64,000 nucleotides of DNA from Nioella aestuarii (GTDB lineage Bacteria > Pseudomonadota > Alphaproteobacteria > Rhodobacterales > Rhodobacteraceae), in the NCBI RefSeq assembly GCF_050896395.1, contig NZ_JBPBBA010000021.1:6175-70174 (forward strand). The letters run 5' to 3'. A program made the translations under genes and the position numbers. This document shows, piece by piece, positions 30,358 through 39,176 of the stretch. The notes under the pieces were generated by a model. The model was not told the origin of the DNA and did no database searches. It was given only the letters and a program-made list of their open reading frames with translations. Within the stretch, counting starts at the first letter, position 1, and each line of letters begins with the position of its first letter.

Positions 30358-31649
30358 GCCTGATCGACGGGGCCGAATTCCAATCGGCAGAGGATTTGCT
30401 GCCCGCACAGCAGCAGGCGTGGATAGCACAGCGCGCCCATGTGACGGCGAACTCTGCCTTCTATAAGACGCTCTGGAACGGCGCGGCAGTGCCCGAGGAC
30501 CTGCGCGACCTTCCCGCCCTGCCCCTGTCCGACAAGGCGGGGCTTCGACTGTCACAGGCCGCTCATCCACCATTTGGCGACTATCTTGCCGCTCCGCGCA
30601 GCCAGGCAAACCGTCTGCACAGGACCTCCGGCACCACAGGACAGGCAATGAACCTCGCCATGTCGGCGCGCGATTCTGAGATCACGGGCACCGTGGGCGG
30701 TCGCTGCCAATCCTCTGCCGGGCTGACGCCCGATCATACTGTTGTGCATTGCCTGAATTACCAGATGTGGATGGGCGGTGTGACCGATCACATGACGCTG
30801 GAGGCAACGGGCGCCTTGGTCGTGCCATTTGGCGTCGGGTCAACTGAGCTCTTGATCCGCACCATTCAGGAGGTCGGGATAAACGCGATTTCCTGCACGC
30901 CCTCCTACCCAGCCGTTCTTGAGCGGGTGCTGGAAGGCATGGGGATGAAACCCCGCGACCTCGACCTGAAACTGGGTCTTTTCGGGGGCGAACCGGGGCT
31001 GGATGACCCTGCCCTGCGTGACCGCATCCGAGAGACATGGGGGATGGAACCCAGGAACGCCAATTACGGCGTGTCCGACGTGTTTTCCAACTTCGCAGCG
31101 CAATGTGAGCATGACACGCGCCTGCATTACATGGCCGCTGATGTGCTGTGGCCGGAACTGATTGACCCGGAAACAGAAGCGCCCCTGCCCATTGCGACGG
31201 GCGTGGAGGGCGAACTGGTGCTGACCCATCTGGCGCGCGATTGTCAGCCGCTGGTTCGGTTCCGCACCGGCGATATCATTGCGATTGATGCGACCGATCC
31301 CTGCAAATGCGGGCGGCACGGCTTCCGCTTCCGGGTGGTGGGGCGCAGCGATGACATGGTGGTGGTGCGCGGGCTGAACCTCTTTCCTACCATGGTTGCG
31401 GCGGTGCTGACCGGGATGGATGCTTTGTCGGGCGACTACCGCATCGTACTGAACGCTCCGCCCCCCTATGACGCCCTGCCGATCACGGTGGAACTGGCGA
31501 AAGGACGCGATGCGACCGATGCCCTGCGCGCCGAGGTCGAAGCCGCCATGAAACGCAACCTTGGGGCCACCGCGCAGGTCACGCTGGTGCCGCATGGCAC
31601 TTTTCCAGTGACCGAGGGCAAAACGAAACGCGTGCTGAGGGAGTATTGA
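30354..31649 (+). CDS. PaaK-like CoA ligase (phenylacetate-CoA ligase family)
   Basis: 431 residues, the size of PaaK. Adenylate-forming motifs are seen: RTSGTTGQAMNLAMSARD (P-loop, about 84-100), GVSDVFSNFA, and RTGDIIAIDATDPCKCGR, whose CxCG pattern is typical of the PaaK family, then VVGRSDDMVVVRGLNLFP before the C-terminal lid. It activates an aromatic or other carboxylic acid with ATP and CoA. It is coupled to the TetR gene and 2 bases before an enoyl-CoA hydratase. No ring-oxidising paa genes are nearby, so phenylacetate itself is not certain. Confidence 0.88.
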   Translation: MSLIDGAEFQSAEDLLPAQQQAWIAQRAHVTANSAFYKTLWNGAAVPEDLRDLPALPLSDKAGLRLSQAAHPPFGDYLAAPRSQANRLHRTSGTTGQAMNLAMSARDSEITGTVGGRCQSSAGLTPDHTVVHCLNYQMWMGGVTDHMTLEATGALVVPFGVGSTELLIRTIQEVGINAISCTPSYPAVLERVLEGMGMKPRDLDLKLGLFGGEPGLDDPALRDRIRETWGMEPRNANYGVSDVFSNFAAQCEHDTRLHYMAADVLWPELIDPETEAPLPIATGVEGELVLTHLARDCQPLVRFRTGDIIAIDATDPCKCGRHGFRFRVVGRSDDMVVVRGLNLFPTMVAAVLTGMDALSGDYRIVLNAPPPYDALPITVELAKGRDATDALRAEVEAAMKRNLGATAQVTLVPHGTFPVTEGKTKRVLREY

Positions 31650-31650
31650 A

Positions 31651-32412
31651 GTGACCGGTTTCACCTACGACACGGTGCGAAGCGATCTTGTAGAAGATGG
31701 AATCCGCCGCATTGCGCTCAACCGCCCCGACCGGCTGAACGCCATGAACCCATCCCTGATCCGCGACGTGACGCGGGCCTTTGACGATGCCAACGCCTGC
31801 CCCGAAACGCGGGCGATCATCTTCACCGGCGAGGGGCGCGCCTTCTGTGCGGGCGACGACCGGCAGGACCATACCCACCCCGAAAGCGAGGCCGAGGCGC
31901 GCGCCCTGGTGGATCTTATCCAGGCCGCCACGCGGGCGATCTGCCTTGGGCCGAAACCCGTGGTCGGAGCAATCAACGGATGGGCCGTGGGCGGTGGGTT
32001 CGAATGGGCGATCAACTGCGATTTCCCGATCTGGGGGGAAAGCGCCAAGGGTTTCTTCCCTGAGGTTTCGCTGAACCTTTTCGTAACGGGTGCGGTCACA
32101 ACGCTATTGCCCAACCTTGTGGGCTTGAACAAGGCGCGTGAGATGCTGTTCTTCGGTGAACGCTACGGCGCGGCGGAACTGCACGAACTGGGGGTCGCCT
32201 GGCGCGTGGTGGCAGACCAGGCGCTGGCAGACGAGGCACTGGCCATGGCACGGAAACTGGCGGCGTTGCCGGTTCTGTCAACGCGGGCGATGAAACGTGT
32301 GCTCTACGCTGCTGCCGTGCCCGACCTGCACAGGGCGCTGGCCTTGGAAACCGAGGCGACGGTGGCAGGCTTTCTCGACCCTGAAACCACGCGATTGCTA
32401 AAGGAATTCTGA
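31651..32412 (+). CDS. Enoyl-CoA hydratase/isomerase family protein
   Basis: 253 residues, starting with GTG right after the ligase stop. Crotonase-fold patterns are RIALNRPDRLNAMNPSLI, IIFTGEGRAFCAGDD (oxyanion hole) and VVGAINGWAVGGGFEWAINCDF with the second oxyanion-hole Gly. The catalytic Glu pair of classical hydratases is not obvious, so an isomerase, hydrolase or ring-cleaving role is possible. It acts on the CoA ester made by the ligase upstream. Confidence 0.87.
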   Translation: MTGFTYDTVRSDLVEDGIRRIALNRPDRLNAMNPSLIRDVTRAFDDANACPETRAIIFTGEGRAFCAGDDRQDHTHPESEAEARALVDLIQAATRAICLGPKPVVGAINGWAVGGGFEWAINCDFPIWGESAKGFFPEVSLNLFVTGAVTTLLPNLVGLNKAREMLFFGERYGAAELHELGVAWRVVADQALADEALAMARKLAALPVLSTRAMKRVLYAAAVPDLHRALALETEATVAGFLDPETTRLLKEF

Positions 32413-32416
32413 GCCG

Positions 32417-32893
32417 TCAGGTCAACACCACCCACAGCACCTGCACCGCCATCCAGATCACGATGAGTGACCCGATGGTATAGAACGTGGCCCGGATTTC
32501 ATGGGATTTCGCGGTCGCGTAGGCCCAGAAATGCCCGGCCCTTGCGGCAACAAACCCGTAGAGCAACACCCACGCCAGACCCGGCGCGGGGTTGATCAGA
32601 ACGAACGGCAATCCGGCCACCCAGAATGCCGGAATGTTTTCCAGATCGTTGCGGTGCATCCGGCGGGACCGATCGACATAATCGTCGTGCTCCAGTTGCG
32701 ACGGGTCAGGCGCGAGGTTCAGCAGGCCCTTTGCAGCGTCCTCGGGGCTCGCCAACCCCCGGCCCGTGGTCTGGAACCGCCAGACCGTCATCCAGCCCTG
32801 CCCCATCACCTTGAGCACCGTCACCGCCACCGCAACGACGTAGGCGGTGAAGACCGGGTTATCCCACGTAAGAAGGTCCAGAATGTCTGTCAT
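32417..32893 (-). CDS. MAPEG-family membrane protein
   Basis: 158 residues from the ATG at 32893; four hydrophobic helices. The segment RSRRMHRNDLENIPAFWVAGL is the MAPEG signature (glutathione-using microsomal transferase type: the RxxR and ENxPxF core). It may conjugate or reduce lipid-soluble electrophiles. It is divergent from a TetR gene, with a palindromic operator between them, so expression is probably induced by the TetR ligand. Confidence 0.88.
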   Translation of the reverse strand: MTDILDLLTWDNPVFTAYVVAVAVTVLKVMGQGWMTVWRFQTTGRGLASPEDAAKGLLNLAPDPSQLEHDDYVDRSRRMHRNDLENIPAFWVAGLPFVLINPAPGLAWVLLYGFVAARAGHFWAYATAKSHEIRATFYTIGSLIVIWMAVQVLWVVLT

Positions 32894-32945
32894 GATCGTT
32901 CCCCTTCCAGTCCCGACTTGACGCGGGGCGTTCGGGGTCACAGTC

Positions 32946-32964
32946 TACCTACCATTGGTAAGTA
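32946..32964. promoter_or_regulatory. Candidate TetR operator in MAPEG/TetR divergent promoter
   Basis: TACCTACCA-T-TGGTAAGTA, a 19-bp dyad with nine-base arms and a single mismatch, midway between the starts at 32893 (minus) and 32981 (plus). The TACC...GGTA form is common for TetR regulators. Confidence 0.65.
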
Positions 32965-32980
32965 AACAATAGGCTTTGGA

Positions 32981-33562
32981 ATGGCAGGCGCAAAGACCAG
33001 AGACTTGATCCTCGATATTGCCCGCGACTTGCTGACCGGTGGCGGTCTTGGCGCGGTGTCCTTCGGAAGTATCGCAGCGCGGCTTGGGCGATCAAAACAG
33101 GCGGTGCTGTACTGGTATCCGACCAAGGCGGACCTGCTGGCGGCGCTGTTTCTGCCGTGGTTGGAGGAGGAGGCAGCGCTGACCGAAAACGCGGTACGGA
33201 ATGCCCCCGATCCGGAAGAGGCCATTGCCCGGTTCGTGCGGGCCATAGCGGCGTTTCACCTGTCCGACCTGACCCGGTTTCGCGCAATGTACGTGCTGCC
33301 GCAAACCCTGACACGCGGCGCGGGCGACCCGCGGGACTCTCAGGTTCTCGATAGGGTGCACAAGATCACGGATCGGCTCTATGCAGCGCTGGCGGCACAA
33401 CTTGGCCCCGACCCCGTTGCCGCCCGCCAACAGGCTCTTGCCCTGCACTCTGCCGTTCTTGGCCTGTCGCTGATGGCGGGGTTGGCCGAGGGGCTGGACG
33501 ATCCGCTGAAGCACGGGAATCAGGCGATGATCGAGGCATTGGTGGCCCGATTGACCCCGTAA
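32981..33562 (+). CDS. TetR-family regulator
   Basis: 193 residues. The helix-turn-helix is GGLGAVSFGSIAARLGRSKQAVLYWYPTKADLLAAL, about residues 20-55. The C-terminal half is a helical ligand domain. It is divergent from a MAPEG glutathione-transferase-like gene and very likely represses it and itself through the 32946-32964 dyad. Confidence 0.9.
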   Translation: MAGAKTRDLILDIARDLLTGGGLGAVSFGSIAARLGRSKQAVLYWYPTKADLLAALFLPWLEEEAALTENAVRNAPDPEEAIARFVRAIAAFHLSDLTRFRAMYVLPQTLTRGAGDPRDSQVLDRVHKITDRLYAALAAQLGPDPVAARQQALALHSAVLGLSLMAGLAEGLDDPLKHGNQAMIEALVARLTP

Positions 33563-33570
33563 CGACAGCC

Positions 33571-33588
33571 CCACTGAAAGATCAGTGG
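33571..33588. terminator. Short hairpin between convergent genes
   Basis: CCACTG / CAGTGG with a 6-nt loop, between the TetR stop (33562) and the SnoaL-like stop (33601). Weak on its own. Confidence 0.35.
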
Positions 33589-33600
33589 CGCCCGCAGATC

Positions 33601-33993
33601 CTACCCACCCGCTTGCCGCGCATAGTCATCAGCGTCGAACCAGCCACGAGAGGCCGCGACTTTCAGATCCTCGGTCAGCTCCCATTCCTCCCAGCCACGG
33701 ATGTGAAGCGGGTTTCCGGTTCCCGCGTCGTGGCCTGTGAAGCTCCAGACAAAGATCGCGTGCGTGCCGGACACCCGCAGGTCATCACAGGTCAGCGTCA
33801 GGTCTGGCACATCAGCGTAAAAGCCCGCCGCCATATCCTGCACGCGGGCACGGCCGGTCCAGGGATCTCTCCGATTGATGATGATTTCGCCATCTTCCGC
33901 GTAGAACGACGCCACGGCCTCGGCCGATTTCGAGTTCCAGGCGGCTGTGTAACGGTTTGCCATCTCGGCCACGGCTTTTGGATCAATCATCAT
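33601..33993 (-). CDS. SnoaL-like/NTF2-fold protein
   Basis: 130 residues; start 33993 or one codon later (MM). Features of the SnoaL/NTF2 cone fold are AEMANRYTAAWNSKSAEAVASFYAEDGEIIINRR and LTLTCDDLRVSGTHAIFVWSFTGHDAGTGN. Members are polyketide cyclases, small hydrolases or binding proteins. No neighbouring gene suggests a substrate; it is a single-gene unit. Confidence 0.85.
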   Translation of the reverse strand: MMIDPKAVAEMANRYTAAWNSKSAEAVASFYAEDGEIIINRRDPWTGRARVQDMAAGFYADVPDLTLTCDDLRVSGTHAIFVWSFTGHDAGTGNPLHIRGWEEWELTEDLKVAASRGWFDADDYARQAGG

Positions 33994-34063
33994 AGCGCCT
34001 TCCGTTTTCCAAGCATTCGCCTGATGGTTGCATGCTTAAGCGTACCTGTCCAACACTGCCTGC

Positions 34064-34098
34064 AAAAGAAAAACCCCGCCGGATGTGCTCCGGCGGGG
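34064..34098 (-). terminator. Rho-independent terminator of the Deg protease gene
   Basis: A perfect 10-bp stem (CCCCGCCGGA / TCCGGCGGGG) with a 5-nt loop, read on the minus strand, is followed by a long U-rich run (complement of aaaagaaaaa). It lies 31 bases after the protease stop. Confidence 0.9.
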
Positions 34099-34128
34099 CT
34101 TGCCCTGGCATGACACAGGGGCTTTCGC

Positions 34129-35625
34129 TTATTTGTCGATCGGCAGCGCCACGAAACGCGGGGTGCCGTCGCGGCGGATCAGAAGCAGGATCGAGTTCTG
34201 CCCCGCTTCTTCGGCCGCATCCACACGCGCCTGGAAGCTTTCCACGTCCGACACGGGCTGCTGCCCCACTTCGGTGATCACGTCACCGGCCTCCAGCCCG
34301 CGCTCGGCGGCCTCTGAGTCGGGGTCCACCGCTTCCACCAACAGACCGTCCTGAACGCCATTGGCCTCGCGAGCCTCATCGGTCAGGGGGGCCAGTGTCA
34401 GCCCGAGGATTTCGGAGGACGGCATAACCTCGGCACCCGGGACCTCATCGGGGAAGGCTTCGCCCTCGGCGGTTTCGCGGCGGCCAAGCGTTACAAGCAG
34501 GGTCTGCGTCGCGCCATCGCGGTAGACCACCACGCGCACCGTTTCGCCCACACCAGAAGCGCCGACCACTCGGACCAGTTCGCGGGTGTCATCAACCTCG
34601 ATTCCGTCGAATGTGGTGATCACGTCGCCCACTTCCATGCCAGCCACGCGCGCGGGGCCTTCTGGAACATCCGTGACCAGGGCGCCGGTTACAACATCAA
34701 GGCCAAGACCCTCTGCGATTTCAGCGGTTACATCCTGAATCCGGACACCAAGCCAGCCGCGGCGGGTTTCGCCGAATTCCTGCAACTGATTCACGACCCC
34801 GGCGACGACATTGGAAGCCATCGAGAAGCCGATGCCAATCGAACCGCCATTGGGGCTCAGGATTGCTGTGTTCACGCCCACAACTTCGCCAGCCATGTTG
34901 AACAGCGGACCGCCCGAGTTGCCCCGGTTGATCGCGGCATCGGTCTGGATGAAGTCATCATAGGTGCCAGAGAGCGCCCGTTCGCGGGCCGAAACGATGC
35001 CCACAGAAACCGAGAAGCCCTGGCCGAGCGGGTTGCCCACGGCCATAACCCAGTCGCCAACACGCATGACGTCGCTGTCACCGAACGGAACAAAGGCCAG
35101 CGCACTTTCAGGTTCCACCTTCAGCACCGCGATATCGGTGTTGGGGTCGGTGCCGATGACGGTCGCTGGCAGTTCGCTACCATCACGGAATTCCACCATG
35201 ATTTCATCCGCGCCCTCAATCACGTGGTTATTCGTGACGATGAAGCCATCCTCGGAGATCACGAAGCCCGATCCAAGTGCATTGGGCCGGCGCGGGGCCG
35301 GGCCATTGGGGCCACCCGGCTGCTGACGGTCGAGGAAGTCATTAAAGAAATCCTCCAGCGGTGAGCCGGGCGGCACTTGCGGGCCAGGGCCGGTGCCCGA
35401 GGCGACGAGGCTGGTGGTGGTGATGTTGACAACCGCGTCACCAACTTCGTCCACCAGATCGGCAAAGCTGGACGGTCCCGCAACCTGGGCACGGCCCGGC
35501 ATCGCGGTAGATGCTATGGCGGCAAGCGCCATGGAAATGATCAATAGAAGGGTCGTCATGGGAAGGGCCGATGTTCGGCTGCGCGGCATTGCCAGCGCGA
35601 CGGCCCGGCGGTCTGTGGTTTGCAT
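34129..35625 (-). CDS. Deg/HtrA-family serine protease with two PDZ domains
   Basis: 498 residues from the ATG at 35625, preceded by GGAGG; the frame is open further up but without a better start. A hydrophobic signal (MTTLLLIISMALAAIAS) directs export. The catalytic triad is visible as NNHVIEGADEI (His), NTDIAVLKVE (Asp) and INRGNSGGPLF (Ser). Two PDZ domains follow (about 300-390 and 410-490). Periplasmic Deg proteases clear misfolded proteins and act as chaperones. It is a single-gene unit with its own terminator. Confidence 0.94.
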   Translation of the reverse strand: MQTTDRRAVALAMPRSRTSALPMTTLLLIISMALAAIASTAMPGRAQVAGPSSFADLVDEVGDAVVNITTTSLVASGTGPGPQVPPGSPLEDFFNDFLDRQQPGGPNGPAPRRPNALGSGFVISEDGFIVTNNHVIEGADEIMVEFRDGSELPATVIGTDPNTDIAVLKVEPESALAFVPFGDSDVMRVGDWVMAVGNPLGQGFSVSVGIVSARERALSGTYDDFIQTDAAINRGNSGGPLFNMAGEVVGVNTAILSPNGGSIGIGFSMASNVVAGVVNQLQEFGETRRGWLGVRIQDVTAEIAEGLGLDVVTGALVTDVPEGPARVAGMEVGDVITTFDGIEVDDTRELVRVVGASGVGETVRVVVYRDGATQTLLVTLGRRETAEGEAFPDEVPGAEVMPSSEILGLTLAPLTDEAREANGVQDGLLVEAVDPDSEAAERGLEAGDVITEVGQQPVSDVESFQARVDAAEEAGQNSILLLIRRDGTPRFVALPIDK

Positions 35626-35844
35626 GGTCACTCTCGATATCCTCCGGTCAAACCAGTTTAGGCTGTCCCTGCCCTCTGATGACAGAAGATATTTGCCTGA
35701 AGCGGGAGTCAATCAACCAATGCCGTTGCGATTTCAGTCAAATAGGCGTGATCACGCGCAAATAGTGCGCGTCTTGGCGATCTATGCACCCTGAGATTCC
35801 GCAAAAGCCGATGCATTGGGCGTCCAATCTGATTTTTGGGATCA

Positions 35845-35867
35845 ATCAAACGCCCGCGCGACGGGCG
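35845..35867 (-). terminator. Candidate terminator of the arsenate operon
   Basis: CGCCCG / CGGGCG with a 5-nt loop; on the minus strand the stem is followed by TTTGATT. It lies 41 bases after the arsJ stop and upstream of the Deg protease promoter region (35626-35844, where I see nothing else). Confidence 0.5.
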
Positions 35868-35907
35868 CTGCGATGCCAAGGCCCCGATTGCCTTCAATGG
35901 TCGGAAC

Positions 35908-37152
35908 CTAGGCGCGCCCCAGGCGGGCAGTTCCCAAAACGCTGAGAAGGACCATCACGGCAGCTGTGGCCAGGCAAAGGGGAAGACCGCCAAGCTGGTA
36001 GCTGGCACCGGACAGCACCGTTCCGATCAAGCGGCCCGCAGCGTTCGACATATAGTAGAACCCCACATCCAGAGTGACCCTGTCGTCAGTAGTGAAGGCG
36101 AGGATCAGATAGGAATGGAGCGCGGAATTCACCGCAAAGATAGCGCCGAAGATCAGCAGGCCGGTAATCAGGATGACCGTCAGCCACGGGGCCGGAGCCC
36201 CAGAGAGCGCCGTAAGAGCCGCAAGGATCACGGGAACGGCGACCAGCGCCAGGGCCCAGGTCCGGGCGTCACGGATGATCTGATCGGCGGGGCGATGCGC
36301 AGCCTTCAGAAGCTTGGGCGCCCAGGCCTGAACCCCGCCATAAAGGATGATCCAGACCGCCATGAAGCTGCCGATCAGGAAAAAGGCCGTGCGGTTGCCG
36401 GACTCGCTGCCATCCGACAGGACCGCGTAGAAGTAGATCGGGATGCCAACAACGAACCACACGTCGCGTGCGCCAAACAGAAAGAGACGCGCAAAGCTCA
36501 GCCAGTTTACGTCGGGATTTTTTGAAAAGACCTCTTTAAACTTGGCATCCTTGCGGCCCGTTGGCAGCCCGGCGGGCATCTTAAATATGATGACCAGAAG
36601 GATCAGGGCCAAAAGGGCCGCCATCCCCGTTACCGACGCGGTGAAGCCCACCACCCCCAACAGCACTGCCCCCAGGAAAAAGCCCAACCCCTTGACGGCA
36701 TTCTTAGATCCCGTCAACAGCGCCACCCAACGGAACAGCCCCGCGCCCTCTTTCGGGGCCAGCAGTTTTACCGCCGATTTGGACGACATCTTGGCCAGAT
36801 CCTTGGCCACGCCAGAGACACCCTGTACTGCCATCACGAAGGCAACAGAGGCCGCCACGGACCAGGCGGGGTCAAGCTGTGTCAACGCCAGAAGCGCTGC
36901 GACCTGCAAGGTCAGGCCCGCATATAGCGTCGAGGTCAGGCCAAACCGCGCAGCGATCCAGCCGGCGCTGAGATTCGTCACCACGCCCGCGATTTCATAG
37001 AGCACGAAGAGATAAGCCAGCTGCACCGGTGAAAAGCCGAGCCCGTGGAAATGCAGCAACACCAGCATCCGCAGCGCCCCGTCGGTCAGCATGAAGGCCC
37101 AATAGGCCGCCGTCACCGCGACATAAGCGGCGAGGCCACTGGGTTGCGTCAC
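35908..37152 (-). CDS. arsJ: ArsJ organoarsenical exporter (MFS)
   Basis: 414 residues from the GTG at 37152, which overlaps the GAPDH stop (GTGA); the natural start is MTQPSGLAAYVAVTAAYWAFML. Twelve hydrophobic helices of the major facilitator superfamily. The pattern AFMLTDGALRMLVLLHFHGLGFSP, the charged loop GRKDAKFKEVFSKNPDVNWLS and the gene order fit ArsJ, which exports 1-arseno-3-phosphoglycerate. Its partner GAPDH, directly upstream, makes that compound from arsenate and glyceraldehyde 3-phosphate. Confidence 0.93.
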   Translation of the reverse strand: MTQPSGLAAYVAVTAAYWAFMLTDGALRMLVLLHFHGLGFSPVQLAYLFVLYEIAGVVTNLSAGWIAARFGLTSTLYAGLTLQVAALLALTQLDPAWSVAASVAFVMAVQGVSGVAKDLAKMSSKSAVKLLAPKEGAGLFRWVALLTGSKNAVKGLGFFLGAVLLGVVGFTASVTGMAALLALILLVIIFKMPAGLPTGRKDAKFKEVFSKNPDVNWLSFARLFLFGARDVWFVVGIPIYFYAVLSDGSESGNRTAFFLIGSFMAVWIILYGGVQAWAPKLLKAAHRPADQIIRDARTWALALVAVPVILAALTALSGAPAPWLTVILITGLLIFGAIFAVNSALHSYLILAFTTDDRVTLDVGFYYMSNAAGRLIGTVLSGASYQLGGLPLCLATAAVMVLLSVLGTARLGRA

Positions 37153-38147
37153 AGCGAGGCCCCCACCATCAGTGCCACATCTGCCAGGCGATGCGCGTAG
37201 CCCCATTCATTGTCATACCAGGCATAGATTTTCAGCTGCGTGCCGTTCACCACCATGGTGGATGGCGCATCAACGATCGAGGAACGGGGGTCGTTGGTGT
37301 AGTCGGTGCTGACGAGAGGGCGGGTTTCATAGCCGAGAATGCCCGCCAGCTCGCCATTGGCGGCGGCCTCGAAGGCGGCGTTGACCTCCTCCACCGTCAC
37401 GGCGCGCTCCAGCTCGAACACCATGTCGGTCAGCGAGGCATTCAGCAGCGGCACCCGCACAGCGTGGCCGTTCAGCTTGCCGGTGAGCTCCGGGTAAATG
37501 AGCGTGATCGCGGTGGCGCTGCCCGTGGTGGTGGGGATCAGCGAATTCAGCGCCGACCGGGCGCGGCGCAGGTCTTTCGCCGGGCGGTCGACGATGGTCT
37601 GCGTGTTGGTCACATCGTGGATCGTGGTGATCGATCCGTGCTTGATGCCAAACTGCTCATGCACGACCTTCACGACCGGGGCGATACAGTTTGTGGTGCA
37701 ACTGGCAGCGGTGACGATACTGTGTACGTCGGGGTCGTAATCGTGGGTGTTGACGCCATAGACGATATTGGCCGTGGGGCCATCCTTGACCGGGGCCGAC
37801 ACGACGGCTTTCTTCACGCCAGCGGCGAAATAGGGGGCAAGCTTGGCCTCCGTCTTGAATACACCTGTGCAATCGATCACCACATCAACGCCATCAAGGG
37901 GCAGGTTTTCGAGGCTGCGTTCGTTATGAACCGGCAGGCGGGTGCCGTCGATCGTGATGCTGCTTTTGTCGTGGCTGAAGGCAGCTGGCCAGCGGCCATG
38001 CACGGTGTCGAACTCCAGCAGATGCGCGTGCATTTCGGGATCGCCCACGGCGTCATTGATCCAGGCGATATCAGCGCCGCGTTCCAGCAGCGGGCGCAGG
38101 GCAAGCTTGCCCATCCGGCCAAGGCCGTTGAGTGCATAGGTGGTCAT
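37149..38147 (-). CDS. ArsJ-associated glyceraldehyde-3-phosphate dehydrogenase
   Basis: 332 residues. The Rossmann start is YALNGLGRMGKLALRP, and the catalytic Cys is in SIVTAASCTTNCIAPVVK (about residue 150), with the His in SITTIHDVTNTQT. In arsJ operons this enzyme uses arsenate instead of phosphate to make 1-arseno-3-phosphoglycerate for export. It overlaps the ArsR-ArsC stop by four bases and the arsJ start by four bases, so all three are translated together. It is not the main glycolytic GAPDH as judged by context. Confidence 0.93.
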   Translation of the reverse strand: MTTYALNGLGRMGKLALRPLLERGADIAWINDAVGDPEMHAHLLEFDTVHGRWPAAFSHDKSSITIDGTRLPVHNERSLENLPLDGVDVVIDCTGVFKTEAKLAPYFAAGVKKAVVSAPVKDGPTANIVYGVNTHDYDPDVHSIVTAASCTTNCIAPVVKVVHEQFGIKHGSITTIHDVTNTQTIVDRPAKDLRRARSALNSLIPTTTGSATAITLIYPELTGKLNGHAVRVPLLNASLTDMVFELERAVTVEEVNAAFEAAANGELAGILGYETRPLVSTDYTNDPRSSIVDAPSTMVVNGTQLKIYAWYDNEWGYAHRLADVALMVGASL

Positions 38148-38986
38148 ATGTCGGATTCCTTGGTCGCGGCGATGCGGTCGATCTCGGCCTGAAGCGATAT
38201 GCGGTCGAGGCTGTGCAGTGGCAGGGCGGTGAAGGCGGCAATGCGGTTCCGCAAAGCGCCATAGGTTTGCTGAAAGGCAAGTGTCTTTTCAGCGTCGGTG
38301 CCAGTGGCTTTCACAGGGTCAGGCAGACCCCAATGGGCGCTGATCGGCTGACCTTCCCAAGGCGGGCACTCTTCGTTTGCGGCAAGATCGCAGACGGTGA
38401 AGACGAAATCGAACGAGGGCGCGTCGGGCCCCTGAAACTCCGCCACATTCTTGGCCCGCAGGGCGGACACGTCATGACCCTTCTGGCGCAGCATCCGGAC
38501 TGCGATCGGGTTTAGTTCCGAATAGGGTTTCGTGCCGGCGGACTGCACGGCAAACCGGCCCTCGCCTAGGTCGCGCAGCAGGGTTTCGGCGATGATCGAC
38601 CGGGCGGAATTGCCGGTGCAGATGAACAGAACGCTATAGGTCTTGTCGGGCATGGCCCCGGTTCCTTCACTGGTAAGGGTCAGCGCCGGTGGGCAGATAT
38701 CGGGCCGCCCCCGGCAGCAATCGTTGAACAAGAAATCAACCAACCCTTGCGCGGCTGTCACATTTGCGCGGTAAAGCAGCGAAGTGCCCTGACGCGCCTG
38801 CGCAATCAACCCGGCCTCACGCAATGCGGCCAGATTGGCCGACGCGGTGGACGCCTTCTGGCCCAGCGCAGAGGCGATCTCGCCCGCTGGAACGGCGTCG
38901 GGATAGCGGCGCATCAACAACCGGAAGATGGCGTTGCGCCCTTCATGCGAGAGGGTTGAAAGTTGGGTGAGGCATTCAATTTCCAT
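38144..38986 (-). CDS. ArsR regulator fused to arsenate reductase (LMW phosphatase type)
   Basis: 280 residues. Residues 1 to about 105 form an ArsR winged helix (ASALGQKASTASANLAALREAGLI) with a Cys cluster FNDCCRGRPDICPP that can bind As(III). Residues from about 113 form a low-molecular-weight phosphatase/arsenate reductase, with the C-x5-R loop CTGNSARS and the DPVKATG segment. So sensor and enzyme lie on one chain. It leads the arsR-arsC/gap/arsJ operon. The start codon overlaps a dyad that could be its operator. The fusion is known from other bacteria but not the usual arrangement. Confidence 0.92.
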   Translation of the reverse strand: MEIECLTQLSTLSHEGRNAIFRLLMRRYPDAVPAGEIASALGQKASTASANLAALREAGLIAQARQGTSLLYRANVTAAQGLVDFLFNDCCRGRPDICPPALTLTSEGTGAMPDKTYSVLFICTGNSARSIIAETLLRDLGEGRFAVQSAGTKPYSELNPIAVRMLRQKGHDVSALRAKNVAEFQGPDAPSFDFVFTVCDLAANEECPPWEGQPISAHWGLPDPVKATGTDAEKTLAFQQTYGALRNRIAAFTALPLHSLDRISLQAEIDRIAATKESDI

Positions 38987-39008
38987 ATTTCACGAAATAC
39001 AGAAATAT
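38985..39008. promoter_or_regulatory. Candidate ArsR operator
   Basis: ATATTTC and GAAATAT arms (7 bp, 10-base spacer), with an internal TTTC-acGAAA repeat, overlap the ArsR-ArsC start codon in an otherwise AT-rich stretch. Such a site would autoregulate the arsenate operon. Confidence 0.5.
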
Positions 39009-39176
39009 TGGATGCAGGCAACCCCCACCGGCTCCTAACAGACCTGTTTTACAGAAGTTTCACAATCGGGAGCGGCTCGTCTGGAGATAAATACTTTAAG
39101 CTTGAAATAAATCTCCGCCCTGCTAGCGTGACTGAAGTAGCTGAGTCTTTCGATCCATCCGAAAGGGGTTTCCCGA

